Of a DNA stretch of 11,156 bases, positions 1 to 6,881 are shown one piece after another. Position numbers and translations under genes: made by a program. Source of the DNA: an uncultured Bacteriovoracaceae bacterium (GTDB taxonomy: Bacteria; Bdellovibrionota; Bacteriovoracia; Bacteriovoracales; Bacteriovoracaceae); assembly GCA_937952395.1 (NCBI GenBank), contig CALFYV010000254.1, positions 1 to 11,156 on the forward strand. The letters are read 5' to 3'. Position 1 is the first letter of the stretch, and every line of letters starts with the position of its first letter. The notes under the pieces are model-generated. The model was not told the origin of the DNA. It worked only from the letters and a program-made list of their open reading frames with translations, and ran no database searches.

Positions 1-62
1 TTGTTCATAGGAAGAACTTGAAGACAGAACTTAGTTTTTATTTAAAAATGTTCTCTAAATGA
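1..62 (+). CDS. accD: C-terminal end of acetyl-CoA carboxylase carboxyltransferase beta subunit (partial)
   Basis: An open frame enters from the left edge (codons from base 3) and ends at a TGA at 60-62. It encodes about 19 residues, VHRKNLKTELSFYLKMFSK. The pattern of a basic HR pair, then a Leu, then an amphipathic helix of alternating Leu/Phe fits the last helix of AccD proteins, which ends in a D-x-hydrophobic-V-x-R-x-x-L type helix. AccD makes malonyl-CoA for fatty acid synthesis. accD directly before folC is a common bacterial arrangement. The stop overlaps the folC start as ATGA (59-62), so the two are probably translationally coupled. Only the last residues are visible, so the name rests on this short match plus context; another protein ending here cannot be excluded. 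Confidence 0.55.
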   Translation, partial: VHRKNLKTELSFYLKMFSK

Positions 63-1252
63 ACCCTAGTGATATTTGGATCAAAGAAAATTTAGAAACA
101 GAGTTTTTTAATCCTCACGTAGAAGATTTTGAAAAAGCTTTTCATTATTTTTATCAACCAAATTCGAGTACGATTATTACTATTGGAGGCACCAATGGTA
201 AGGGTGAGTGCTCGAGAAGTTTGGCCCACTTATTTAAGCAAAATAATTATACCTATTGTTTATGGACTTCCCCTCATTTAAAGACGGTTCGGGAGAGAAT
301 AGCTTCAGAAAAAGGATTGATTACAGATTCTGAAGCCTTAGTCTTTTTTGAATCTACCAAAAAAATCTGCCAAGAAAAAAAATGGGTTTTGAGTTTTTAT
401 GAATTTCTTTTCATCTGCTTTTTGCAATTCGCTCAGAAAAGAAATCCGCAGTTTCTCATTTTGGAAGTAGGTATGGGGGGACGCTTGGATGCTGTTAACA
501 AATTGGATGCTGACCTTTGTGCTATTACTTCTATTTCTCGTGATCATCAGGAATATTTGGGCCCAACTCTTAGGCATATCCTTAGAGAAAAACTAGGCAT
601 TACTCGCGCCCATAAAACTTTATTGACTACCTTCGAATTGGCCTATTTAAGGAAATTAACGCAAAAACATTGTTTAGAGCATCAAGTCAATTGGACTGAT
701 TTGTTTGAAAAGGGTCATTTGAAATCACAAGATTCATTCACTCGAAGAAACCAATACCTGAGTGCGCAGATGTATCAAATTCTGACTGGAGGTAAGGATG
801 GCATTGAAGAATTGATCAAAGATAATTTTGTGCAATCAACAGAATATCATGCAGGCCAGTGGCAAAATAACTATTGGGAGATAAGAGGTACTCATAATGT
901 AGATGGTATGCGCAAATTAGTTCATTTTTTGTATGATGAAACCTATAATAAGAAGGAGCGCAAAAATTATCAATATATGCTCCTGTCTTTTAGCCAAAGA
1001 AGCATGAAAGAGATGGAGGTGATGATTAAGGTTTTAAAGAGTCATCCCTGTCTTTTTGATAATTTATTTTTGTACATAGGACGTTTTCATAAGGCCGCGA
1101 GTGAAGAGAGTATTCAGTATCTTGGGAGAAAATTTGCATTACCAGTTGTTGACGACTGGAAGAAACTTTTGCAAGGAAATTCGGGGCAGCGGATACTTTT
1201 TCTGGGTTCAAATTATTTTGTTGGTCATCTACTTCACGAACTTGAATATTAA
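59..1252 (+). CDS. folC: Bifunctional folylpolyglutamate synthase / dihydrofolate synthase
   Basis: FolC is a cytoplasmic Mur-ligase-fold enzyme that ligates glutamate to dihydropteroate and to folates using ATP. Family motifs run in the right order: P-loop GGTNGKG (residues 43-49), SPHL (71-74) followed by ERI, LEVGMGGRLDAVN (135-147), the DH...LG segment (162-168), the REKLGI segment with the lysine expected to be carbamylated (K178), GTHNVDG (277-283), and a C-terminal GSNYFVG like the GS-x-x-x-VG found near FolC C termini. At 397 aa it is slightly shorter than usual (about 420). The residue after the P-loop GKG is Glu (E50), where the family normally has Ser or Thr. The start is the ATG overlapping the accD stop; no strong ribosome binding site precedes it. 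The 3' end overlaps lptD in another frame. A pabA-like gene two genes downstream fits a folate role. Confidence 0.93.
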   Translation: MNPSDIWIKENLETEFFNPHVEDFEKAFHYFYQPNSSTIITIGGTNGKGECSRSLAHLFKQNNYTYCLWTSPHLKTVRERIASEKGLITDSEALVFFESTKKICQEKKWVLSFYEFLFICFLQFAQKRNPQFLILEVGMGGRLDAVNKLDADLCAITSISRDHQEYLGPTLRHILREKLGITRAHKTLLTTFELAYLRKLTQKHCLEHQVNWTDLFEKGHLKSQDSFTRRNQYLSAQMYQILTGGKDGIEELIKDNFVQSTEYHAGQWQNNYWEIRGTHNVDGMRKLVHFLYDETYNKKERKNYQYMLLSFSQRSMKEMEVMIKVLKSHPCLFDNLFLYIGRFHKAASEESIQYLGRKFALPVVDDWKKLLQGNSGQRILFLGSNYFVGHLLHELEY

Positions 1253-3641
1253 TACGGCTTACTCTCAAACCGTTGATCAAAGTAAAAATTTACAATTACA
1301 AGTTGGCGACGAAATCAGCGTTTTTTCCGATAAAGCTTATCGTAAAAGAAAAGGTGAATTATTCGAAGCAGTAGGGAATGTGGTTATCCTACATAAAAAT
1401 GAAACCCTTTATGGCCAGTCAGCATCGTTTGATTTGGATTCCGGTATTTTTGAAATAAAAGGCAATGTACGCTATGTCACCCAAGGCTTAACTCTCTATG
1501 GCTCAGAGATGAGATATAATATGAAAAGTGATTATCTGATCATGCATAATGCAAGACTTGTCTCAGATAGCTTTAATATTGTGGCTTACAGAATTGAAAG
1601 GAAGAGTAAGATTGATTATGAAGCTGTGGACGCAGAGTTTTCTACTTGTAAAAATTGTCCAGAGTCTTGGTCTGTCTATGGAGAAAGGTTAGATTTGACT
1701 CTGGGTGAGTATGTCACTATAAAAAATGGCCTAATCAAAGTCAATGGAACGGGAATTATGATCATTCCCTATATTGTTTTACCTGTGAAAAAAGATCGAG
1801 AGTCAGGTTTGCTTTTTCCTAAACTTTCTCAACGCTTCTCTGAAGGTGTTGCCTTTGAACAACCTTGGTTTTGGGCCATTGATGATTCAAAAGACATAAC
1901 ATTGACCCCAACCTTCTGGGCCACTAGAGGCTATGGTACTGATATTGATTACCGTCAAATGTTTGGTGAAAAAAAGTGGATTAATCTTCAATCAAGAATG
2001 CTTAATGATGAAATTTATTTACCAGGAAAATTGACCAACGATGCCTCTGGCTTCGAGCGTTTTCGTCATATATCTGAATTAGAATCTCACTTGCAATGGT
2101 CTAATAATTTAAATCAGCATCTTCGTTTTGTTGAGGTGAGAGATTTGGACATGGTTCAAGAATTTTCTATTTATTCTGATCCGTTAGTAAGAGGTAGTGA
2201 AATTGGGCTTAATACTCATTTTGACTATCGCCATGATTATTTTGATATTACTTTTGCTAGTGAGTTTAATAAAAATCAACTAAGTAGTAACGCCGATAAA
2301 TTTGATCAAAGTTATGTCCAAGTTTTACCTCAGATTTCACTTTCTTCTGTTCCTTTTAGTTTAATTCAATCTGAAAAATTATTACTTAACAATATTAGTA
2401 TTGGTTTTGATTCTACTTTTACAAATTTTAGGCAGAATACTTTTAATGAAACTTCAGGTATTTATCGTAATACCGAACGTATTACACTTAATCCTTATAT
2501 TGATTGGAATTTGTTTACGATAGGACCTTTTCATTTAAAAACTCGATACATTTATGATTATCAACACTACAGTTTTGAAAGAGATAATGCAGATAATTTT
2601 CGCAAAAGTGCCAATAAAATGAGAACGGAATTTTCCTTTGGTATCGATAAAATATTTGGACTCTCATATGAAGAGCAGATTCCATTAGAATCCATTTCTC
2701 AAGAAGAAATTTCGAAGATTAAAACATCTGAATCGGAAAAAGGAAAAAAAGTTTTTAAAGAAGATCCTTTGACTATTGGAGCTATCCCTGACTTTGAGCA
2801 ATCACTTAAAGATGACTATGTTATTACTAAGAGAAATGCTTATCGTCATTCACAAGATTTTAAAGTTATTCATCATTATATTTTTGATGAAAATCAGGTA
2901 GGCAATCAAGCTTTTTATGATCAGATAACAAATTCTAATACTGGCTGGTTTGATTACACTGATGCGGTAAGAAGTCAGGAGAATCTATTAGGAAGTAATG
3001 ATACTAAAATATTGATCCCACCAGACAATACCGTCGAGCTACAATGGAATAATGCCCTTATTAAAAAAGCAACAAAACGTTCTGTGTACCAACTTGATAG
3101 AAATTACCTTAAAGATAATTTTGATTATTCTAAGGTTGGCCATTTTAATGTTTCCCAAGGCTTACAGTTACAAGAAAATTTGGGCAAATTTAGTGAACGT
3201 TTAACCAGACTTTTTGTTTCAATGGGACTGGCCTTAAATTCTTGGGAAATTGGTATTGATAATTATTATTTTCATAATACCAATGATAATATTTTGAGTA
3301 CTTCTCTTTACAAAAGCTGGAACTTTATCGAAATTCTTGCCAGATATAATTTAAACAGTTTTGACCAATCAAATTTGAAAACCACAACTTTAGGAGTTCA
3401 GATAAAACCTATCGAATTGTTACGCTTTTCTGTACTACAAGATTACGATCTGACGGCAGATAAAAGTACCCGTACACTCTATAATTTTGATTATATTCCA
3501 CGTAATAATTGTTATGTTTTTAATCTTAACTTTAGAAAAACCTTAGTTGATCAAAGGGTTTCCTTTAATATTAATTTAAATTTTGGTGATAATGGATTTA
3601 AGCGTTCTCGCAGTGGTACGAGCTTAAAAGAGAAAATTTAA
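1101..3641 (+). CDS. lptD: LPS-assembly outer membrane protein LptD
   Basis: LptD is the outer-membrane beta-barrel that, plugged by LptE, inserts lipopolysaccharide into the outer leaflet. Residues about 31-55 form a hydrophobic signal segment ending AYS-Q. An OstA/LptA-like beta-jellyroll follows (about 70-165), then the family signature at 178-241 (TC...W.VYGE....NG....P...LPV.....SGLLFP), then a long beta-strand-rich barrel region. The segment at about 535-560 is highly charged and probably a loop. The mature protein has only three cysteines: C183, C186 and C804 (in NNCYVF, aligning with the Cys-Cys-Tyr near the E. coli LptD C terminus). The GTG at 1101 has AAGG six bases upstream but gives a long n-region; TTG at 1134 is an alternative. 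Any start keeping the signal peptide lies inside folC. It ends TAATG into the next gene. Identity is firm; the exact start is not. Confidence 0.9.
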   Translation: MKRVFSILGENLHYQLLTTGRNFCKEIRGSGYFFWVQIILLVIYFTNLNINTAYSQTVDQSKNLQLQVGDEISVFSDKAYRKRKGELFEAVGNVVILHKNETLYGQSASFDLDSGIFEIKGNVRYVTQGLTLYGSEMRYNMKSDYLIMHNARLVSDSFNIVAYRIERKSKIDYEAVDAEFSTCKNCPESWSVYGERLDLTLGEYVTIKNGLIKVNGTGIMIIPYIVLPVKKDRESGLLFPKLSQRFSEGVAFEQPWFWAIDDSKDITLTPTFWATRGYGTDIDYRQMFGEKKWINLQSRMLNDEIYLPGKLTNDASGFERFRHISELESHLQWSNNLNQHLRFVEVRDLDMVQEFSIYSDPLVRGSEIGLNTHFDYRHDYFDITFASEFNKNQLSSNADKFDQSYVQVLPQISLSSVPFSLIQSEKLLLNNISIGFDSTFTNFRQNTFNETSGIYRNTERITLNPYIDWNLFTIGPFHLKTRYIYDYQHYSFERDNADNFRKSANKMRTEFSFGIDKIFGLSYEEQIPLESISQEEISKIKTSESEKGKKVFKEDPLTIGAIPDFEQSLKDDYVITKRNAYRHSQDFKVIHHYIFDENQVGNQAFYDQITNSNTGWFDYTDAVRSQENLLGSNDTKILIPPDNTVELQWNNALIKKATKRSVYQLDRNYLKDNFDYSKVGHFNVSQGLQLQENLGKFSERLTRLFVSMGLALNSWEIGIDNYYFHNTNDNILSTSLYKSWNFIEILARYNLNSFDQSNLKTTTLGVQIKPIELLRFSVLQDYDLTADKSTRTLYNFDYIPRNNCYVFNLNFRKTLVDQRVSFNINLNFGDNGFKRSRSGTSLKEKI

Positions 3642-4240
3642 TGTCTGTATTTATTTATGATTTCGAAGATAGTTTTACTTATAATATTGCGGCAGAAATA
3701 AAAAAAAATTATAGTAAAGTAGAAGTTATACCATTTAAAAATATCCAAGAACATTTTCAACTTTTTAAAAATAGCCAGAAAAAGGCAGTGGTTATTTTGG
3801 GCCCGGGTCCAGGGCATCCTGATGATTACAGTTGGTTGCAGACTATTATTGAGCATTACTTGCAAAAGCCAAATATTTTTTTGATGGGAATTTGTTTAGG
3901 ACACCAATTGATTCTCCAGAAATTAGGTGCCCAAATTGCTCAGGCCAAAAGACCCAGACATGGAATTCAAAAATTTTTTAAAGTAGATGTTTTTTGGAAA
4001 AAATACTTACAACTCAAATCAAGTAGGATAACTGTTCAGGTTTATAACTCTTTAGAGGTTATTTTAGACAAACAAAGACTAAAAGAGCTTAAGAAAACGG
4101 GCTTTCACGTATGCTTGATAGATGGTGTTGTGGTCATGTTACACAAAGAGCGTCTATTAACATATCAATTCCATCCGGAATCAATCGGAACATCTTACCC
4201 TCAAAGCTACTTTCGTCCCATTTTGAATTTTCTTTTATAA
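3641..4240 (+). CDS. pabA: Glutamine amidotransferase, PabA/TrpG type (class I)
   Basis: This subunit releases ammonia from glutamine for a chorismate-using partner (aminodeoxychorismate synthase PabB in folate synthesis, or anthranilate synthase TrpE). Visible motifs are the oxyanion-hole segment GPGPGHP (54-60), the nucleophile elbow GICLGHQ with C85, HG at 107-108, VYNSLEV (134-140), and the catalytic pair H178/E180 in YQFHPES. At 199 aa it has the normal length. The ATG overlaps the lptD stop as TAATG, with a weak AAGAG upstream. No PabB/TrpE partner is in the window. PabA is preferred over TrpG because folC is in the same operon, but the TrpF-like next gene leaves TrpG possible. The lysine-rich stretch at 104-126 is somewhat divergent around the usual HGK. 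Confidence 0.85.
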   Translation: MSVFIYDFEDSFTYNIAAEIKKNYSKVEVIPFKNIQEHFQLFKNSQKKAVVILGPGPGHPDDYSWLQTIIEHYLQKPNIFLMGICLGHQLILQKLGAQIAQAKRPRHGIQKFFKVDVFWKKYLQLKSSRITVQVYNSLEVILDKQRLKELKKTGFHVCLIDGVVVMLHKERLLTYQFHPESIGTSYPQSYFRPILNFLL

Positions 4241-4247
4241 TAAGAGA

Positions 4248-4919
4248 ATGAATCTGTGGTTAAGCGGAATTTACGATCTTGCAACATTTAATTACTTGAA
4301 AACTTTAGGCATTCAAAAATTCAGTTTTGATTTCAGGCCTAGGAGTTTAACTTTCATTCAAGAGCATAAAATGCAAGAAATTATTTCTAGTTCTGGTGAG
4401 TCAACTCACCAGTATCATTTTATTTTCGAAAATGAAAAAGATTTTGTTATCGATAAAATAATGAATGAAATGCAAACTAAAAGAGTGTCCTCGAGTATCA
4501 ATGAATTTTCTATGGAATTTACCGGAAAAGGCACTGCTCAAGATTTTGATAAATTCAAATTACCTTATTATTGGCATTACTCAACTCAAGTCTCCCATTT
4601 AAGTTTTTTAAATTCTCATTTTTTTAAAGGTTATATTTTTCATACAGATGATTTAGAGTATATGTCCCGACAAGGGGATCTTTACCATTTCTTCAAAAGT
4701 CTTTTTGAAAATGTTAAGGGTCAGAATAAAAAAATTGAAATTGTTTTGTACATCAATGAAGAAATGAGTCTACCTAAATCCATCATAGATTTTTTTCCTT
4801 TTGATTCCATCATCCTGCCTATTACATCCAAGGTAGAAACCAGTTATCGAAATATTAATATTAATGTCCTTCATGACCATATCCGCTTAGTAGAGCAGAT
4901 GGTGGGACTTAGCTTTTAA
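4248..4919 (+). CDS. Divergent TrpF-like (phosphoribosylanthranilate isomerase fold) protein, probably not a canonical enzyme
   Basis: A 223-aa protein, about the length of TrpF, with a recognisable but eroded TrpF pattern. LWLSGIYDL (3-11) stands where TrpF has K-I-C-G-I-T; a Gly and F-x-F-x-P-x-S (21-33) match the Gly and F-x-F-x-P-K-S of strand 2; FHTDDLEY (131-138) resembles the Asp-containing active-site loop; and ITSKVET (192-198) resembles S-S-G-V-E near the C terminus. The catalytic Cys of TrpF is replaced by Ser (S6), and the C-terminal phosphate-binding glycines are largely missing. It lies between a PabA/TrpG-type gene and surE, 7 bases after the former. No good ribosome binding site is visible beyond AAGAGA abutting the ATG. 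The assignment is by eye only. A degenerate TrpF with another ligand, or an unrelated TIM barrel, is possible. Confidence 0.5.
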   Translation: MNLWLSGIYDLATFNYLKTLGIQKFSFDFRPRSLTFIQEHKMQEIISSSGESTHQYHFIFENEKDFVIDKIMNEMQTKRVSSSINEFSMEFTGKGTAQDFDKFKLPYYWHYSTQVSHLSFLNSHFFKGYIFHTDDLEYMSRQGDLYHFFKSLFENVKGQNKKIEIVLYINEEMSLPKSIIDFFPFDSIILPITSKVETSYRNININVLHDHIRLVEQMVGLSF

Positions 4920-4933
4920 TTAAGTGAGGGGAA

Positions 4934-5704
4934 ATGAATATTCTCTTGTCGAACGATGATGGCGTCTTCGCACCGGGTTTAACCAATCTTTATAAAAAGT
5001 TATCGGTTTATCATCGCGTAACAGTCGTGGCGCCTTTAGAAGAGAGATCCACAACCGGACATAGCCTAAGTTTAGATGCTCCTTTAAGAGTGAGAAAAAT
5101 TGAAGAAAATATTTATGGTTGTAGTGGCTATCCCGCTGATTGTGTCTTAATGGGTTTAGGCCATTTTTGTAAAAATAATAAACCTGACCTTGTGATCTCT
5201 GGAATCAATCGAGGAGCTAATATTGGCCAAGATTTATATTATTCAGGAACGATGGCCGCGGCCCGTGAAGCCAGTTTTCATGGCGTTGCCTCCATTGCTG
5301 TTAGTTTAGCGGCAGATTTAAAAAGCGAAGATTACCAATGGGAACAGGCCAGTGATTTTATATTGGAACTTATTAAAGAAAATATTCATGAGGCCATACC
5401 TGAGCTAAGTCTTTTAAATATCAATGTACCTAACTGCGAACGAAAGCAGATTAAAGGAGTCAAATATACCTCTATAGGCTTTCGTGATTATTCCGAAGAG
5501 GTAGAAGAGAGATTTGATACAAGAAATAGAAAATACTACTGGGTAGCTGGTAATTTTCGAGGACACTATCAAATGGGCAACTCTGATGGTGAGGCCATTG
5601 ATAATAATTATATTGCCTTCACTCCTCATCAATTGGTGAGTGGGATGGAGCGGGACTTTTCTCAGCTAGCTGAGATTCAGAAGAGGCTTAAGGATTTTAA
5701 ATGA
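4934..5704 (+). CDS. surE: 5'/3'-nucleotidase SurE
   Basis: SurE is a metal-dependent phosphatase that dephosphorylates nucleoside 5'- and 3'-monophosphates and is linked to stationary-phase survival. The N terminus MNILLSNDDG carries the metal ligands D8 and D9. S39 in the ERSTTGHS loop and N92 in SGINRGANIG complete the usual site, and YYSGTMAAAREA (102-113) is the conserved active-site helix start. At 256 aa it has the standard length. A strong GAGGGG lies just before the ATG. The TGA overlaps the ATG of the next gene (ATGA at 5701-5704), and the last 40 bases contain an AAGGA that serves that gene. Pairing of surE with an M23 peptidase lipoprotein gene is a widespread bacterial arrangement. 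Confidence 0.95.
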   Translation: MNILLSNDDGVFAPGLTNLYKKLSVYHRVTVVAPLEERSTTGHSLSLDAPLRVRKIEENIYGCSGYPADCVLMGLGHFCKNNKPDLVISGINRGANIGQDLYYSGTMAAAREASFHGVASIAVSLAADLKSEDYQWEQASDFILELIKENIHEAIPELSLLNINVPNCERKQIKGVKYTSIGFRDYSEEVEERFDTRNRKYYWVAGNFRGHYQMGNSDGEAIDNNYIAFTPHQLVSGMERDFSQLAEIQKRLKDFK

Positions 5705-6252
5705 AGTTGATTCTTTTATTAACATTTTTACTTGCTGGTTGTGCAGGCATGCGCAGTGGTAAATATGTCAAAAATGCTGATGGAGAATGGATATTTATTT
5801 CTGAAAATTCAGGCTTAGTGGCTTTATTTGATGAAGATGATACAGGTATCAATTATTGGAGTGGTGATTTTGCCTGGCCGGTTCCTTCTATAAAAAAAAT
5901 AAGCTCGGAGTATGGTAGACGTTGGGGACGGATGCACCAGGGGGTTGATATCCCAGCTCGGACAGGTTCCGCTGTAGTCGCGGCTGATGACGCCAAAGTT
6001 ATTTTTTCTGGTAGTATGCGCGGCTATGGTCGTATGATTATTCTTTCTCACGGCAAAGGCATGAAAACCGTTTATGCTCATAATTCCAGTTTACATGTTA
6101 AAAGAGGACAGAGAGTTTATCGCGGACAAGTTATTGCCAAAATAGGAAGTACGGGTAAAGCTACTGGTCCCCATTTACATTTTGAAGTTCGTCACAATGG
6201 CCAGCCTACAAATCCTCTTAAGTATTTTAATCGCAAAGTTGCTAAGCGCTAG
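5701..6252 (+). CDS. M23-family (LytM/NlpD-like) peptidase lipoprotein
   Basis: This is a peptidoglycan hydrolase-fold protein anchored by lipid, probably cleaving peptide cross-links or activating amidases. The signal peptide MKLILLLTFLLAGC has a good lipobox (LAGC, lipidated C14). The LytM domain spans about 68-175, with zinc ligands H79 and D83 in MHQGVD, H127 in VYAH and H158/H160 in GPHLHFEV, so the catalytic set looks complete, unlike the degenerate NlpD/EnvC activators. No LysM domain is present and the protein is short (183 aa). AAGGA seven bases before the ATG inside surE decides the start. The context (last gene of an envelope-rich operon) suggests cell-wall remodelling in the periplasm. 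Confidence 0.92.
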   Translation: MKLILLLTFLLAGCAGMRSGKYVKNADGEWIFISENSGLVALFDEDDTGINYWSGDFAWPVPSIKKISSEYGRRWGRMHQGVDIPARTGSAVVAADDAKVIFSGSMRGYGRMIILSHGKGMKTVYAHNSSLHVKRGQRVYRGQVIAKIGSTGKATGPHLHFEVRHNGQPTNPLKYFNRKVAKR

Positions 6253-6269
6253 CTTAACTTTAAATTTTT
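6235..6269 (+). terminator. Possible weak intrinsic terminator at the convergent gene junction
   Basis: AAAGTT (6235-6240) pairs with AACTTT (6256-6261) and GCTA (6241-6244) with TAGC (6250-6253) across a two-base bulge, giving a 10-bp stem with a five-base loop. A T-rich run (TTTAAATTTTT) follows. The stem is AT-rich and bulged, so strength is doubtful. Both convergent stop codons fall inside it. Confidence 0.3.
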
Positions 6270-6845
6270 GAATTTATCTAATAAATGAAAATAAAGAATG
6301 GCGGTATTTTTAGCATCTTCAAGGGCCGTATGAGCAACTTCTCCCATTTTGAAATATTCCATCAAGACAGAACCAGAGTCAGAATTTTTAGGTAATAGGT
6401 TCATGTCGACTAGGCCTTTGCAAAAACTAGTTAGATCCAAGACTCGGTGTGAGAAGTGCTTTCTTATCCAATCCCAGCCTAAATCACGACTTAAAAAAGG
6501 AATATCAATGGAATTCATAGATTTGCCAAAAAGAACAATTTGCTCATCCTCAAAGTAATCACGAACATTTCTGTTTTCCACGTAATCAATCATTTTTTTT
6601 CTAAATTGCGGAAGCGTTAAACCCGTTTTATGTGCTTTTTCGATCAAAGTTTTATTATGTTCAATCACCCAAGGATCAAGATGAGGCTCGAGTTCCTCAA
6701 AAGACGGACATTTAACTAAAAAATTTAGAGTCAGATCGTCACGAAAACTACGATTTTCACTGTCAAAAGGTATACAGGCAAATTCTATGATATGGGCACT
6801 TTCATATAAACCTGTGGCCTCTAGATCAAAAGATAAATATTTCAT
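6249..6845 (-). CDS. DEDDh 3'-5' exonuclease (DnaQ/RNase T-like)
   Basis: A stand-alone exonuclease-fold protein of 198 aa. The two-metal site is readable: D7 and E9 in FDLEATG (Exo I), D114 in NSIDIPFL (Exo II), and H172 with D177 in HTALEDA (Exo III, h-type). It could trim RNA or DNA 3' ends. Motif spacing resembles the proofreading-domain/exonuclease family more than oligoribonuclease, but the substrate cannot be read from sequence. There is no signal peptide, so it is cytoplasmic. It lies 36 bases downstream of the secreted nuclease gene on the same strand and may be co-transcribed with it. No ribosome binding site is obvious before the ATG. Its TAG shares the palindrome CTAG with the stop of the convergent M23 gene. 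Confidence 0.85.
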   Translation of the reverse strand: MKYLSFDLEATGLYESAHIIEFACIPFDSENRSFRDDLTLNFLVKCPSFEELEPHLDPWVIEHNKTLIEKAHKTGLTLPQFRKKMIDYVENRNVRDYFEDEQIVLFGKSMNSIDIPFLSRDLGWDWIRKHFSHRVLDLTSFCKGLVDMNLLPKNSDSGSVLMEYFKMGEVAHTALEDAKNTAILYFHLLDKFKNLKLS

Positions 6846-6881
6846 AGACTAAGCATAAACAATTCGCGGGCATTTTGAAAA

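Noticed and set aside
338..577. Minus-strand 79-codon ORF inside folC
   Set aside because: It is antisense to conserved FolC motifs, with no ribosome binding site or family signal; a shadow frame.
3638..3865. Minus-strand 75-codon ORF over the start of pabA
   Set aside because: It lies wholly opposite a well-supported gene and its aromatic-rich composition reflects the reverse of A-rich codons.
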